Source: an uncultured Lachnospiraceae bacterium
GTDB taxonomy: Bacteria; Bacillota; Clostridia; Lachnospirales; Lachnospiraceae
Assembly: GCA_910588865.1 (NCBI GenBank)
Contig: CAJUSJ010000037.1
Location: 1-36,779 of the forward strand
DNA length: 36,779 nucleotides
Direction: 5' to 3'
Position 1 is the first letter of the stretch. Each line of letters opens with the position of its first letter. The position numbers were made by a program, and so were the translations under genes. This document shows, in pieces, positions 16,333-25,264 of the stretch. Below the pieces are notes generated by a model. It was not told the origin of the DNA. It ran no database searches and saw only the letters and a list, made by a program, of their open reading frames with translations.

Positions 16333-18915
16333 ATGAAATTAACTTTCGCGGGCGGGGCCATGGAGATCGGCGGCAGCTGCGTCTATCTGAGGGTCCAGGG
16401 AAAGGGGATCCTTTTTGACTGTGGGATCCGTCAAGGAGGAAGCCGGGACCCCATCCCTGATTTCCGGGCCATACAGCAGTCCGGAGGCGTGGATGCCATC
16501 CTGGTAAGCCACGCCCACATGGATCACATCGGCACCCTCCCGGTTATCAGCAAGGCCTATCCCCAGGCACCTATCTACATGACCGCCATGACCGGGGACC
16601 TGGCCCGGGTTCTTTTGTCTGACAGCTTGAAGATCATGAACCGGTGGGAGGGGGAGATTCCCCACTATGCCCAGGAAGATGTCACCGCCACGCTCAACCG
16701 GATCCGCCCCTTAAACTTTCGGAGTCCTTTTTCCATATTTGACCAGATGACCGTGACCCTGTACCCGGCAGGACACATCGCCGGGGCTGCCTGTGTCTAC
16801 TTGGAGACAGGGGAGGGAACCTTGTTTTATTCCGGAGATTTCTGTTCATTTCCCCAGAAGACCATTGAGGGGATCCACATACCCAAGCTGCGGCCCGATG
16901 TGGCTGTGGTGGAGACCACTTACGGCGACCGCCTCCACTCCAACCGCCAGGTGGAGGAGGGAAACCTGGTAAACCTGGTGGGGGAATGTGTCCGACAGGG
17001 GAACAAGGTCCTGATCCCCGCATTTGCCCTGGGACGGTCCCAGGAGGTCATCCTTCTTTTAAAGGCCGCTATCCAAAACGGCCAGATTCCCCCTGTCCCT
17101 GTGTATGTGGACGGCATGGTGCGGGATATCAACTCCATGTATGAGCGCAACCCCACCTATCTCAGAAGCAATCTGGGAAGGTCTGTGCTCAAGGGGAATC
17201 CTCCCTTCTACACAAAAGAGATCACCCCCGTAAAGCCGGACCAGAACCGGGATCAACTGGTGGCAACAGAAGGTCCCGCTGTCTTTGTGGCCAGCTCCGG
17301 CATGCTTGGCGGAGGCCCCAGCGTCCAATATGCCAAAAGGATCGCTCCCATGGAAAATGGCTGCGTCATCATCACCGGATACCAGGACGAGGAGGCCCCC
17401 GGACGGCAGCTTACCAGTCTCCTGGAGGCGGAACCATCTGACCAGGAGCGGACCATCACACTGGATGGGAACACGATCCCGGTCCGCTGCCGGATCTACC
17501 GGGCAGGCCTGTCGGCCCATGGTGATAAAGACGAGATCCTGGGGCTCCTGGAGCGCATAGCCCCCAGAGATCTGTTCCTGGTTCATGGGGACAGAGAAGT
17601 GATCCAGAAATTTGGCAGGGAGCTGGGACAGGATTACCGAAGAAGGGTCTACCTGCCTGAGTGCGGCGGAACTTATGAGCTGAACTATCAAAACCGGCGC
17701 AAACAGTTTCATGAAACCCTGGACTGGTCCCTTCAGCGCCAGGAGAATGTTGATGATTCCGGGGAACCCATTTTGTGGGACTATGTCCTGGAGCATTACG
17801 GTGCCAAAGACCTGACCTGTGAACAGCTGTGGTTTATCTGGTCAGGTAAACCGGCCTCCCAGGATGGCAGCCTTATGGACCTTCAGGAACGGCTGCTGAA
17901 AAGTCCTTATTTTTCTCCCAACCCCAGACGCCTGTTTCTGTTTCACGCCAATACCAGGGAGGAGACCCGGCAGAATCTGGCCCCCAAGGAGTTGACTCCC
18001 CAGGAGCTGGAGGAAAAAATTAAATGTATATTTGAGGGATTTTGTTTTAAAAAGATCAGTTTTCACAGAGAACAGCGGCAGGTGATATTGAATTTTGATT
18101 TCCCTGACACCATTGACCAAAACCGCTTTTTGTCCCAGGCAGATTTGTTTTATAAGGAAACCGGTTGGAACATCCACTGGTCCCCGTCCGTAAACCATGC
18201 CGCGGCTTCCCTTCTGCTGGCCCGGATGTTCGGCTCCAGAATCGGAAAAACCTCCTATTTTCAGGAGCGGAAGACATACTGCTTGCAGTTAAAGACCAGC
18301 GGGGAAGATGACCGGCGCGGCCAGGAGATTTTTCAGGATACAACCGGCTGGAGCCTTCAGCTGTCGGTTCCCGCCGCCTCTTTGCCGGGAGTCGGGAACC
18401 CTCGCGGGGGCGGCAATTTGGCTCCATGTTCTGGAAACAGCGGTCCTGCCTTTGGCGTCATCCAGGCCGGGGACTCTGTGTTTTTGCCCCAGGAGGGGGG
18501 CCAAAAGCCTATGGAACAGAATCTGGTCCAGTACCTGGTGGACCAGGCTTTTCAGGACCAGAATCATCAGGTGTACAAAAAAAGCGTCAAAACCGGCCCT
18601 GACGGAAAATTTCTGGAGCTGTCTTTCCTGTCCCCGGAGGTGGGACGGCGCTATGGGGACCTGCTGCGGCACCTGGCCGATGAGACAAAGTGGCCCATCC
18701 GGATCTCTGACTCCGTCAACCAGAAGGAGATTTTCCAGTTTGTTCAGCTCCTCTGCGGCAAATATGACCTGGTTTTGCGGCAAAACCCTTCTTACCTGCC
18801 TCAGCGGAGGGTTGTACAGATCAAGGTTTTAGAACCGCCTGCCCCACAAGTATGTCAGACCCTGGTCCAGGAGGTGGAGGAGACCACTGGGCTGGCATGT
18901 GTGATAACCGGATAG
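16333..18915 (+). CDS. Beta-CASP metallo-beta-lactamase (RNase J/CPSF-like) with long C-terminal extension
   Basis: An 860-residue protein. Residues 1-430 are a complete MBL/beta-CASP nuclease. The zinc motif is HAHMDH (60-65), then AGHIAGAACVYLE, YSGDFC, the beta-CASP blocks and ASSGMLGGGPSVQYAKRI; then GLSAHGDKDEIL (about 393-404) and LFLVHGDREV. This matches the archaeal/clostridial CPSF-like RNase group rather than the RNase J1/J2 pair. Residues 440-860 are not standard. They hold a winged-helix-like stretch, then several copies of a module with pattern V-x-hydrophobic-x-F ... L ... T-x-W-x-I/L (ETGWNIHWSPSVN, DTTGWSLQLS, DETKWPIRISDSVN, EETTGLACVITG). The modules are perhaps RNA-binding. 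Start supported by AAGGAG. Transcribed alone from a consensus promoter. Confidence 0.88.
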   Translation: MKLTFAGGAMEIGGSCVYLRVQGKGILFDCGIRQGGSRDPIPDFRAIQQSGGVDAILVSHAHMDHIGTLPVISKAYPQAPIYMTAMTGDLARVLLSDSLKIMNRWEGEIPHYAQEDVTATLNRIRPLNFRSPFSIFDQMTVTLYPAGHIAGAACVYLETGEGTLFYSGDFCSFPQKTIEGIHIPKLRPDVAVVETTYGDRLHSNRQVEEGNLVNLVGECVRQGNKVLIPAFALGRSQEVILLLKAAIQNGQIPPVPVYVDGMVRDINSMYERNPTYLRSNLGRSVLKGNPPFYTKEITPVKPDQNRDQLVATEGPAVFVASSGMLGGGPSVQYAKRIAPMENGCVIITGYQDEEAPGRQLTSLLEAEPSDQERTITLDGNTIPVRCRIYRAGLSAHGDKDEILGLLERIAPRDLFLVHGDREVIQKFGRELGQDYRRRVYLPECGGTYELNYQNRRKQFHETLDWSLQRQENVDDSGEPILWDYVLEHYGAKDLTCEQLWFIWSGKPASQDGSLMDLQERLLKSPYFSPNPRRLFLFHANTREETRQNLAPKELTPQELEEKIKCIFEGFCFKKISFHREQRQVILNFDFPDTIDQNRFLSQADLFYKETGWNIHWSPSVNHAAASLLLARMFGSRIGKTSYFQERKTYCLQLKTSGEDDRRGQEIFQDTTGWSLQLSVPAASLPGVGNPRGGGNLAPCSGNSGPAFGVIQAGDSVFLPQEGGQKPMEQNLVQYLVDQAFQDQNHQVYKKSVKTGPDGKFLELSFLSPEVGRRYGDLLRHLADETKWPIRISDSVNQKEIFQFVQLLCGKYDLVLRQNPSYLPQRRVVQIKVLEPPAPQVCQTLVQEVEETTGLACVITG

Positions 18916-18999
18916 AAACAAACAGGAGGCGATCCATACTATAGAGGAAATAGTCGGGGAGCGGAGAAAAAGGGGAGCTTCGCGAAGTATTTCAGGAAT

Positions 19000-19037
19000 C
19001 AGAAAAGGCATATGCGGGAAAACATATGCCTTTTCTG
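19000..19037. terminator. Strong bidirectional terminator
   Basis: CAGAAAAGGCATATG (19000-19014) and CATATGCCTTTTCTG (19023-19037) form a perfect 15-bp stem with an 8-base loop and built-in A/T runs. It separates the beta-CASP gene (plus) from the Uma2 gene (minus). Confidence 0.88.
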
Positions 19038-19061
19038 TAAATGGTTTTGAATCGCTTGCAA

Positions 19062-19616
19062 TTAAATTTTCAGCCCCTCCACAATATCCGCGAAGTTTAT
19101 AAATAAATTATCATAGATACCTGATTTTACAGAATCCGCAAAGGTATAGTCTCCAGTATTCTCAGATTCGAAGTCGTAAACAAGGATGCGGTCTTTTTCT
19201 GAGTCAACGATCCAATATTCACGCACACCAGCAGTACGGTACTTAAACAGTTTGGTATAATAGTCCATCCGCCTGCTGCCTGGTGATACAATTTCGATGA
19301 TCCAATCCGGAGCCCCCAAACACCCTCTGTCTGTGAGTTTCTCAGGGTCACATATAACAGAGATATCTGGTTCCACATAATTTATATCATCATTATTCAA
19401 AAAAACCGCGAACGGAGCTATATCAACTTCACATTTTCCATTATTTTGATTGATATGCTCCCGAATGACCGCAAAGAGCTCCCCTAAGATACGCTGGTGC
19501 TTTCTGGTTGGAGGTGCCATATAGTAAATCTCCCCGTCAATCAGCTCCGCTCTATTGCCTTCTGACAGATTGTAGATATCATCAATGGTATAAACCTGTT
19601 CTTTCGCTAACGCCAT
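19062..19616 (-). CDS. Uma2-family endonuclease-like protein (DUF820)
   Basis: A 184-residue member of the Uma2/DUF820 family, which has a PD-(D/E)XK nuclease fold. The N-terminal block YTIDDIYNLSEGNRAELIDG, then YVEPDISVICD (Asp of the active site), and APDWIIEIVSPGSRRMDYYTKLFKY (the E-x-V/S-P-x-S core) are all present, as is REYWIVDSEKDRILVY. Activity of this family in cells is not established; it is spread by transfer and expanded in many genomes. It is a single gene, AT-richer than its neighbours. Confidence 0.88.
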   Translation of the reverse strand: MALAKEQVYTIDDIYNLSEGNRAELIDGEIYYMAPPTRKHQRILGELFAVIREHINQNNGKCEVDIAPFAVFLNNDDINYVEPDISVICDPEKLTDRGCLGAPDWIIEIVSPGSRRMDYYTKLFKYRTAGVREYWIVDSEKDRILVYDFESENTGDYTFADSVKSGIYDNLFINFADIVEGLKI

Positions 19617-19967
19617 AACAACATTTCCTTTCTGAAACAGAAATATCTAAGAATGAAATAAGGATATCAAATTATATCGGCAATGTCAATCATTCCAATT
19701 GATCTGGCGTGGAGCGGAACGTCAGGGCAGGGCCGCGGGCAAACTCAATAATATGGGCTTTCCCGCGGCCGTCTACTTTACATCTGGCATTGTTTGAGTT
19801 TTTATTACGTTTATATTTTATGACTGCCTCAACACCTCTAACACATCTGTCCAGTTGGGATGCCGATCACATCCACGCCCTCGTTTCCAGCTCCATCATG
19901 GACACAGAGACAGTGGTCACCTCCCGCGGCGTCCTGATACGCGCCGCTCTCACCTGTCTTTTATCGT
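19617..19967. other. Intergenic region with one GC-rich hairpin
   Basis: No supported gene in these 350 bases. A perfect inverted repeat GGCCGCGGG (19731-19739) / CCCGCGGCC (19762-19770) encloses a 22-base loop, without a clear T-run. The GC-rich stretch 19850-19960 has codon-like composition but no recognisable protein in any frame. Confidence 0.5.
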
Positions 19968-20861
19968 TTAATCCTGGTTCAGCAGAATCTGTGCCTTGCG
20001 TACCAGCCCCGGATTCCTGCCTACAAAATCAAAGGCTTCCTTAAGCCGCTCCACCGGGAACTGCTGTGTGACAAATCCCTCAAGCAGGTCCTGATGCTCC
20101 TTTATGTACCGGATGGCCTCTGGAAACTTTCCTGTCTGAAGGCGGGTGCCGTACACATCCACTTCTTTTTTCATCAGCGTGGCGTGAGAGATCTCAGATT
20201 TAATATCCCCAAATCCCAGTTCCACAACCCTGCCGGCCGCTGAGACCATATCCACCGCTTCCTCCAGGCTGGTCTTTGTGCACACGCAGTCAAAGATCAC
20301 GTTGGGCCTTTCCTCCAGCTCTTCTATATAAGAACAAAGCTCTTTATTCCGGACATTCACCGTCACATCCGCTCCGAACCGTCTGGCGTACTCCAGCTTA
20401 TCATCGTACAGATCCGTGATGATAGCGGTCCCTCCTGCCGCCTTCACGGCCATCAGAACCGTGAGGCCGATGGGACCGGCGCCCATAATCAGCACCAGGT
20501 CCCCCTTCTCCACCCGGCCCCTGGACACTGACTGAAAACCTATGGTCAGCGGCTCCGCCAGAGCTGCCAGGCTCCAGGACATGTCCTTGGGCACCTGGTG
20601 AACCTTCTCCCTCTTAATTACCAGATACTCCTGACAGCCGCCATCCAGATGAACCCCGTAAACCTGGAGATTCTCACACACATTCCCCCGGCCATGGCGG
20701 CAGGCGTAGCAGGTTTTGCAGCTGACAAAGGGCTCTCCCACCACATGGTCTCCCTGGGAAAGATCCAACACCTGTTCCCCCACTCTCACAACTTCTCCCG
20801 CGAATTCATGTCCCCACACCCTGGGGTAAGTGGCAAAAGGGTTGGTGCCGTGGAAAATATA
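19968..20861 (-). pseudogene. Zinc alcohol dehydrogenase (sorbitol/idonate type), N-terminus deleted
   Basis: Medium-chain zinc dehydrogenase. From FHGTNPFATYPRVWGHEFAG to the stop the sequence is normal. GHE carries the catalytic zinc ligand, CKTCYACRHGRGNVCENLQVY has the four structural-zinc cysteines, and MGAGPIGLTVLMAVKAAGG is the NAD-binding Rossmann motif. The first 45 or so residues, which should include the catalytic Cys (GICGSD), are missing. The open frame continues upstream to 21149, but that part is only the antisense of a GntR-type coding region. The first gene-specific residues sit at the junction near 20853-20867. Likely inactive for lack of the catalytic Cys, start and promoter. 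Confidence 0.82.
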
Positions 20862-21167
20862 TTTCACTCCTATCTGATTCAGCTTGTGGGAAATCCCTAT
20901 ATCAGTTCTGTGATGAACCTGGTTCTGGACCACAATATGCGTTTTGTGGTGCTGGGCGCGCGGCTTCCCAACCGCCTTGAGCACAGCAATGACGAGCATG
21001 TCCAGATCCTCAACGCGCTTTTGGACGGCAATGAGAAAGCCGCTGAAGAACTGATGCGCGAACACATCCAATACGCCCGGGTCAGCGCCTTTGAGTCCAT
21101 GTCCCTGTCCCCGGCAATGGTCGGCAATATCCTTCAGGACTCTGCCCATAACAAATTAGAGAAATAA
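20856..21167 (+). pseudogene. GntR-family regulator (FCD domain), C-terminal remnant
   Basis: The plus strand reads NIFHSYLIQLVGNPYISSVM, then NDEHVQILNALLDGNEKAAE and LMREHIQYARVS, to the stop at 21167. This is the end of an FCD ligand-binding domain, with the FH and H-x-x-I-L-x-A-L metal-site motifs. The winged-helix N-terminus is gone: upstream the frame only runs antisense to the dehydrogenase gene. The remnant was divergent from the dehydrogenase, as regulators of such genes often are, and both lost their 5' ends in one event. Confidence 0.8.
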
Positions 21168-21233
21168 TTTGCAAACTTTGCCAGAGGATGTTAAAATATG
21201 GTTCGAATATATATATGGAAGGAGCAACAAAAA

Positions 21234-21830
21234 ATGAAAGAAAATGAAACAGAAAAATTTCAGAGGTTTGGAAGCTTCTTTTTCCTGCTTCTGCTGGGCA
21301 TCGGCGTGGCCCTGCCTTTAGGAATCGCCCTTATCGCCTGCGCGGCCCACAACAATTTCAGACTGGATGTATTTCTGCCTCTGACTCTGACGTTCATGTT
21401 CATCGCCTGGATGGCCCTGATTATGATGATCGGATACGGCAGCCTGACCTCCCTGTTTGTAAAGCGGACCGCCAAGGGGATCAAGGACCTTCCCTACCAC
21501 TTTAACAGCTCTTTTAAGGGACGGGGCGGTATGCTGTACATAGATGTGGAGAACGGGATGATCGGTTTTATCTCTGCCTACAACCCCTTAAAGATCCAGA
21601 TCTTCAACGCGTCCCGCATAGAGAGCGCCCGAACCATCGCGTCAGCCATAACAGGAATCCGGTTCGTGTTCTATCTGGATGGAAAGAAGATCACCATGCC
21701 CACTCTCCTCACCAACAAGATCGTCAGCACCAAGTCCGGCATCGGAGCCGAGGCGGTATCCAAAGCTGACACCTTTGTGGAACTTCTCCTCGCCGCCAGA
21801 GCCGCGGCCCGGTCTGGAGGAAAGAGCTGA
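21234..21830 (+). CDS. Membrane protein of unknown function, two membrane segments
   Basis: A 198-residue protein. The start is set at ATG 21234 because AAGGAG lies nine bases before it. Two membrane segments are visible (FFFLLLLGIGVALPLGIALI at about 14-33 and PLTLTFMFIAWMALIMMIGY at about 45-65). A basic soluble domain with beta-strand character follows (MLYIDVENGMIGFISAYNP, FVFYLDGKKITMPT), which looks PH-like, but this is only a guess. It ends two bases before the next gene, so the two are translationally coupled. No family recognised. Confidence 0.8.
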   Translation: MKENETEKFQRFGSFFFLLLLGIGVALPLGIALIACAAHNNFRLDVFLPLTLTFMFIAWMALIMMIGYGSLTSLFVKRTAKGIKDLPYHFNSSFKGRGGMLYIDVENGMIGFISAYNPLKIQIFNASRIESARTIASAITGIRFVFYLDGKKITMPTLLTNKIVSTKSGIGAEAVSKADTFVELLLAARAAARSGGKS

Positions 21831-21832
21831 TC

Positions 21833-22294
21833 ATGGGTGAGCTGACCTACTATCTGCCTGAGATCATGTTCGGTGTATTTGCCCTGGTGGCCATAATATG
21901 GGGAATCCTGTTTGTCAGGGACATGGTCCGCCGTTCCGGCGGCAAAGCCACCTGTACACACTGTAAAGGCAACGCCTCAAAGCTCACCTCGCCCCCCTAC
22001 TTGTTCCTGCTGCCCATATCTTTTGGAACCAAGTATGACAACCCGGAGTCCTATCTTCGCTCCCACATGGTTCCCATCCTGAGAAAGGATCGGATCCCCA
22101 CCGGGCGGCGGGCCTGTCATGTGGATGTGTACCGGTGCGAAAAGTGCGGCAAAAAGCAGGTGATCATCACAGACTTCCTCCAGGTCCGGGGGGACGAGTC
22201 TGTGGAGGGCACCTATGTTTACCCCTATGAGAATTTTGAGCCTCTGCTGAAACGCTGGGAGGCCATAGACCGCCCGCCTGAGGCATACACCTGA
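21833..22294 (+). CDS. Membrane-anchored zinc-ribbon protein, unknown function
   Basis: A 153-residue protein with one N-terminal membrane segment (IMFGVFALVAIIWGILFV, about 11-28). A soluble part follows with two CxxC pairs, CTHCKG (about 41-46) and YRCEKCGKKQ (about 100-110), which together can form one zinc ribbon. Its start lies two bases after the stop of the preceding membrane protein (TGATCATG), so both are made from one mRNA and may work together. A weak hairpin with arms GGGTT and AACCC follows at about 22300-22324. No family recognised. Confidence 0.8.
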   Translation: MGELTYYLPEIMFGVFALVAIIWGILFVRDMVRRSGGKATCTHCKGNASKLTSPPYLFLLPISFGTKYDNPESYLRSHMVPILRKDRIPTGRRACHVDVYRCEKCGKKQVIITDFLQVRGDESVEGTYVYPYENFEPLLKRWEAIDRPPEAYT

Positions 22295-22393
22295 CAACGG
22301 GGTTCTCTATACAGAGATAACCCTGGTTCTACGGCACCGGCCCTTTGCCTTGGGAAATAGAATCGTAAAAATATATAGAAAAGGAGACTCTTC

Positions 22394-23107
22394 ATGAAAT
22401 CATTAAAATTAGCCGCAGCTGTATTGTTTATGACACTGACCCTGTCCGTCCCCGCGTTTGCCGGCCAGTGGATGTCCGATTCCTCCGGATGGTGGTATCA
22501 AAACGCTGACGGAAGTTATTTAAAAAGCGGATGGTACTGGATCGACGGTTGCTGTTATTATTTCAACAGCAACGGCTACATCCTGACAGACACCACGGCT
22601 CCTGACGGCTCCACAGTCAACAGCGACGGAGCCTGGACCAGCAACGGGGCAGTGGTTACAAGGCCTTCCGAGGTCGCCCTCTCCTCCCTGAGTGTCAAAG
22701 TTCCCAACGGATATTATGCCACTTTTGACGGCGACGACTCTCTGGAACTGGATCAAACCAATCCCACTGGTTCCGGCTCTGTGCTGATTCTGACGTCTCA
22801 CGACGACTCGGCCCAGGCCATCCAGGCCGCCTACGGCGTCGAGGGACTGAGACAGGCTGTCAACCAGTCCGCCGACTCTCTTATTCAAAACATTGACGGC
22901 AGCGTTTCCACCTGTCTGGGCCGCGAGACAAAACAGTTTCCCACAGGCACATGGTTCTTCAATCTGTACCGCTTAACCGCAGATGGGGAGACCATTGATC
23001 TGTTCATGTATATAAATTACTCTGGAGATGAGGTCAGGCTGGTGACGATCATGGGAGACAACAGGGAATTTACTCCTGACCAGTTTATAAACGATTATAT
23101 CCGGTAA
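22394..23107 (+). CDS. Secreted protein with wall-binding repeats
   Basis: A 237-residue exported protein. The signal peptide is MKSLKLAAAVLFMTLTLSVP with cleavage near AFA-GQW. Residues 25-70 hold choline-binding-type repeats: GWWYQNADGSYLKSGWYWID and CCYYFNSNGYILTD, the aromatic YYF/GW pattern that binds choline or glycans of the wall. The C-terminal 150 residues are a globular domain (SVLILTSHDDSAQAIQAAYG, then GTWFFNLYRLTADGETIDLF) that I cannot name. Such proteins sit on the cell surface. Ribosome site AAAAGGAGA before the ATG; probably its own transcript. Confidence 0.82.
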   Translation: MKSLKLAAAVLFMTLTLSVPAFAGQWMSDSSGWWYQNADGSYLKSGWYWIDGCCYYFNSNGYILTDTTAPDGSTVNSDGAWTSNGAVVTRPSEVALSSLSVKVPNGYYATFDGDDSLELDQTNPTGSGSVLILTSHDDSAQAIQAAYGVEGLRQAVNQSADSLIQNIDGSVSTCLGRETKQFPTGTWFFNLYRLTADGETIDLFMYINYSGDEVRLVTIMGDNREFTPDQFINDYIR

Positions 23108-23129
23108 GGGATGGAGCTGGGGATGCCGC

Positions 23130-23261
23130 CGTATTTATGATGACTACCTTGCGGGGAAACCAGTGGATTTCCTTGCTGAAAAATACGCTCTGGAAGAAAT
23201 CGCGAATATTTCTGGACTTTCTCTTGATGAGGTAAAACTAAAAGCAGAGCAGACAGCATAA
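23130..23261 (+). pseudogene. C-terminal remnant of an Rpn-like / PD-(D/E)XK family gene
   Basis: An open frame without a start codon reads RIYDDYLAGKPVDFLAEKYA, then LEEIANISGLSLDEVKLKAE and a TAA stop. The end resembles the tail of transposase-like nucleases of the Rpn (YhgA-like) family, where 'LEEIAxxxGLSLEEVxxL' is common. The rest of the gene is gone. Family assignment is tentative. Confidence 0.4.
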
Positions 23262-23269
23262 ATAAAACC

Positions 23270-23300
23270 GACCGGGAATCTAAAAAACAGATTCCCGGTC
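23270..23300. terminator. Bidirectional terminator
   Basis: GACCGGGAATCT and AGATTCCCGGTC form a perfect 12-bp stem around AAAAAAC, followed by TAATTT on the plus strand and preceded by an A-rich run. It ends the minus-strand AAA-ATPase gene and the plus-strand remnant. Confidence 0.85.
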
Positions 23301-24931
23301 TAATTTCGCTCTTTTTGGTATTTTTTATATCTTTCAATTTTGCAAGTGTGCCTGCAGGTTTTCTCGCTATAGTTGATGCCCACCAGAAGCAGGTCCTGGT
23401 CATGTCCGAATTTCCGGACAAAGCTGGCATAATCTTTGTCACCAATCTGTGTAATGGCTTTTTTCGCGCTTTTATTCCATTTTAGTTCAATGAGCAGCGC
23501 CGGTTTTTTTGATGTCTTGTGGGGAAGAAATAAGATATCAATATACCCCCGCCCGCTTGTCAGCTCTTCAAATCTTATATAGTGATCCATACTGCTTAAG
23601 TAAGCCATAATAACCACCGAGCGGAGGGCCTGCTCGTTATTGTAAGATTTGGGCGATGTGTTGGCCATATGAACCTCGCTGATCATCTCCGCCACAGCAT
23701 CGCCGTCCATGCGGATCGTGGCGTCAAGAATCCTGTCTGACAATTCCACAGCCTTCACCAGCTCTTTCCTCCTGCCGTTTTTGATGGCGCGGAGAAACTC
23801 TTCTCGGATCTCCTGGTTGGGAATCCATACGCTTTTTCTGTCCCCGTTATAGGCCAGATATCCCAGATGAACCAGCAGGGTGAGAACATCATCCCTGTTT
23901 TTCATGGAAGTCATATCATTCTGGAAAGCCCCTGTATCGATTTTGCGCTGGTTTCCCCCAAGCATGCGGAGAACCGCGTCTTTCAATCCATCAAAGTTTA
24001 AGTCAATATAAAGCATCAGGGACTCATAGGTTTCTGTCTGGGTCCAGTAATCGCTGAAACGCTGGTTGATAACCGCCTTCATCACGGAATTTGGGTTATA
24101 CACATCCCCGATCCTGCTGAAGCTATATCCATCATACCATCGCCGTGTCTCTTCAAAATCCATGTCATATTTGTGGCAAAGCGTTCTCACCTCATCCTCT
24201 GTAAACCCAACATATTCCGCCAGCACACCGGGTTCCAGCATCGTATACTCACAGAAATCGGTCAGCGCTGACTGTGTTCCATACTTCTTAATCGGCAGGA
24301 TCCCGGTCATATAGGCCCCCTTGAGAAACCGGGATACCTGGCTTCCTTTAAAAAGGCCTCTCAGAAACTGAATATAGGTTTTCTGCAGATCCGTCTGTTC
24401 CTTTGCCTCCCGAAACAGCGCATCCCATTCATCAATAATAATAAAAAACTTTCGCCCCGTCCCCGCGCTGATATTTAAAAGAACCTCTGGCAGAGAGGCC
24501 TTTTCTCTTTTTACATAATCCGGGAACTCTGCCTTCAACTCCTCCAGAACCCGAATCCGCAGATTTCGGATCGTATCCTCTATATTCTCCGCATTGGAGA
24601 TAAACCAGGTCATATCCCAAAACAATACATCACATTTGTTCAAATATTGTTCATGGTCAGCCAGTTCCCGATCCTTTTCGCCTTCAGGCGGATTGGACAC
24701 CCGCAGATTATGGAACAGCTGCCGGGAATCCGCGCCCTTTGAGTAGTATGCCGCCAACATCTGGGCTGCATAGGACTTGCCAAACCTCCTGGGACGGCTA
24801 AAGCAGGTCAGTTTTCGGGAAGTCCCCATAACCTGGTTTATATAAGTAATCAGCCCTGTTTTATCAACATAAAAGCCGTCTCTCAAAATATCCGCAAATC
24901 CGTCTGACGGTGGATTCAGGTAGATTCCCAT
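23300..24931 (-). CDS. AAA-ATPase-like / PD-(D/E)XK nuclease family protein
   Basis: A 543-residue protein of the PF09820 (AAA-ATPase_like) plus PF08011 (PD-(D/E)XK, formerly DUF1703) architecture, widespread and multicopy in gut Firmicutes and Bacteroidetes. The N-terminal DGFYVDKTGLITYINQV and SRPRRFGKSYAAQMLAAYY give the Walker A-like loop (residues 45-60). KFFIIIDEWDALFREAKE is Walker B. The C-terminal nuclease core is GRGYIDILFLPHKTSKKPAL followed by LIELKW, with the Asp and E-x-K residues in place. The family's role is unproven; a mobile or defence function is often suggested. It has its own promoter and a strong terminator, and the gene appears intact. Confidence 0.88.
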   Translation of the reverse strand: MGIYLNPPSDGFADILRDGFYVDKTGLITYINQVMGTSRKLTCFSRPRRFGKSYAAQMLAAYYSKGADSRQLFHNLRVSNPPEGEKDRELADHEQYLNKCDVLFWDMTWFISNAENIEDTIRNLRIRVLEELKAEFPDYVKREKASLPEVLLNISAGTGRKFFIIIDEWDALFREAKEQTDLQKTYIQFLRGLFKGSQVSRFLKGAYMTGILPIKKYGTQSALTDFCEYTMLEPGVLAEYVGFTEDEVRTLCHKYDMDFEETRRWYDGYSFSRIGDVYNPNSVMKAVINQRFSDYWTQTETYESLMLYIDLNFDGLKDAVLRMLGGNQRKIDTGAFQNDMTSMKNRDDVLTLLVHLGYLAYNGDRKSVWIPNQEIREEFLRAIKNGRRKELVKAVELSDRILDATIRMDGDAVAEMISEVHMANTSPKSYNNEQALRSVVIMAYLSSMDHYIRFEELTSGRGYIDILFLPHKTSKKPALLIELKWNKSAKKAITQIGDKDYASFVRKFGHDQDLLLVGINYSEKTCRHTCKIERYKKYQKERN

Positions 24932-25264
24932 CTTATGTTTTCCCCCTCTCTTTCACCTGTCTTGTTCTATTTTATCATCAGCCTGGCCTATTGGCAAGGC
25001 ACTGTTCACAGGCGTTCACAGCAACTGTCAAAAATCCATGAAAATCACCTGCGGCGATGGGATTTTGCTCTCTAGCCCAGTTTATCATACGGTCAGTTCG
25101 GCAAGCGCGCAGGCCTACCTGAACAATAACAATTGCAATTTTCCCCAGATAATGCTAAACTGTGAGAGGCAGCCGCGCGGGCCCGTCTCCCTGTACCAAA
25201 TCAGGCCATAGACGGTCTGCCGGACAGACCAGCATATTATATTATTTATAAGAGGTTGCGGATC
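24932..25264. other. Intergenic region between divergent genes
   Basis: Apart from the minus-strand promoter, a possible plus-strand promoter TTGCAA-17-TAAACT lies near 25131-25160, ahead of the gene at 25265. No RNA gene or other coding sequence was seen. Confidence 0.4.
24969..25020 (-). promoter_or_regulatory. Promoter of the AAA-ATPase/nuclease gene with GTTCACA repeats
   Basis: On the minus strand there is TTGCCA (24997-24992), a 17-base spacer and TAAAAT (24974-24969). Just upstream of the -35, two GTTCACA copies (25004-25010 and 25014-25020 on the plus strand) lie 10 bp apart. A similar GTTCACA pair precedes the ATPase gene at 33652. Confidence 0.6.

Noticed and set aside
17059..17796. 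245-residue minus-strand open frame
   Set aside because: Lies wholly inside the beta-CASP gene and has no ribosome site or domain.
19697..19967. Possible coding sequence in a GC-rich intergenic stretch
   Set aside because: No frame gives a recognisable protein, and no start with a ribosome site was found.
20598..20855. N-terminal part of a plus-strand 189-residue frame
   Set aside because: Antisense of the dehydrogenase; only the part after about 20856 is real GntR-type coding sequence.
20862..21149. N-terminal 95 residues of the minus-strand dehydrogenase frame
   Set aside because: Antisense of the FCD-domain remnant; not a fusion protein.
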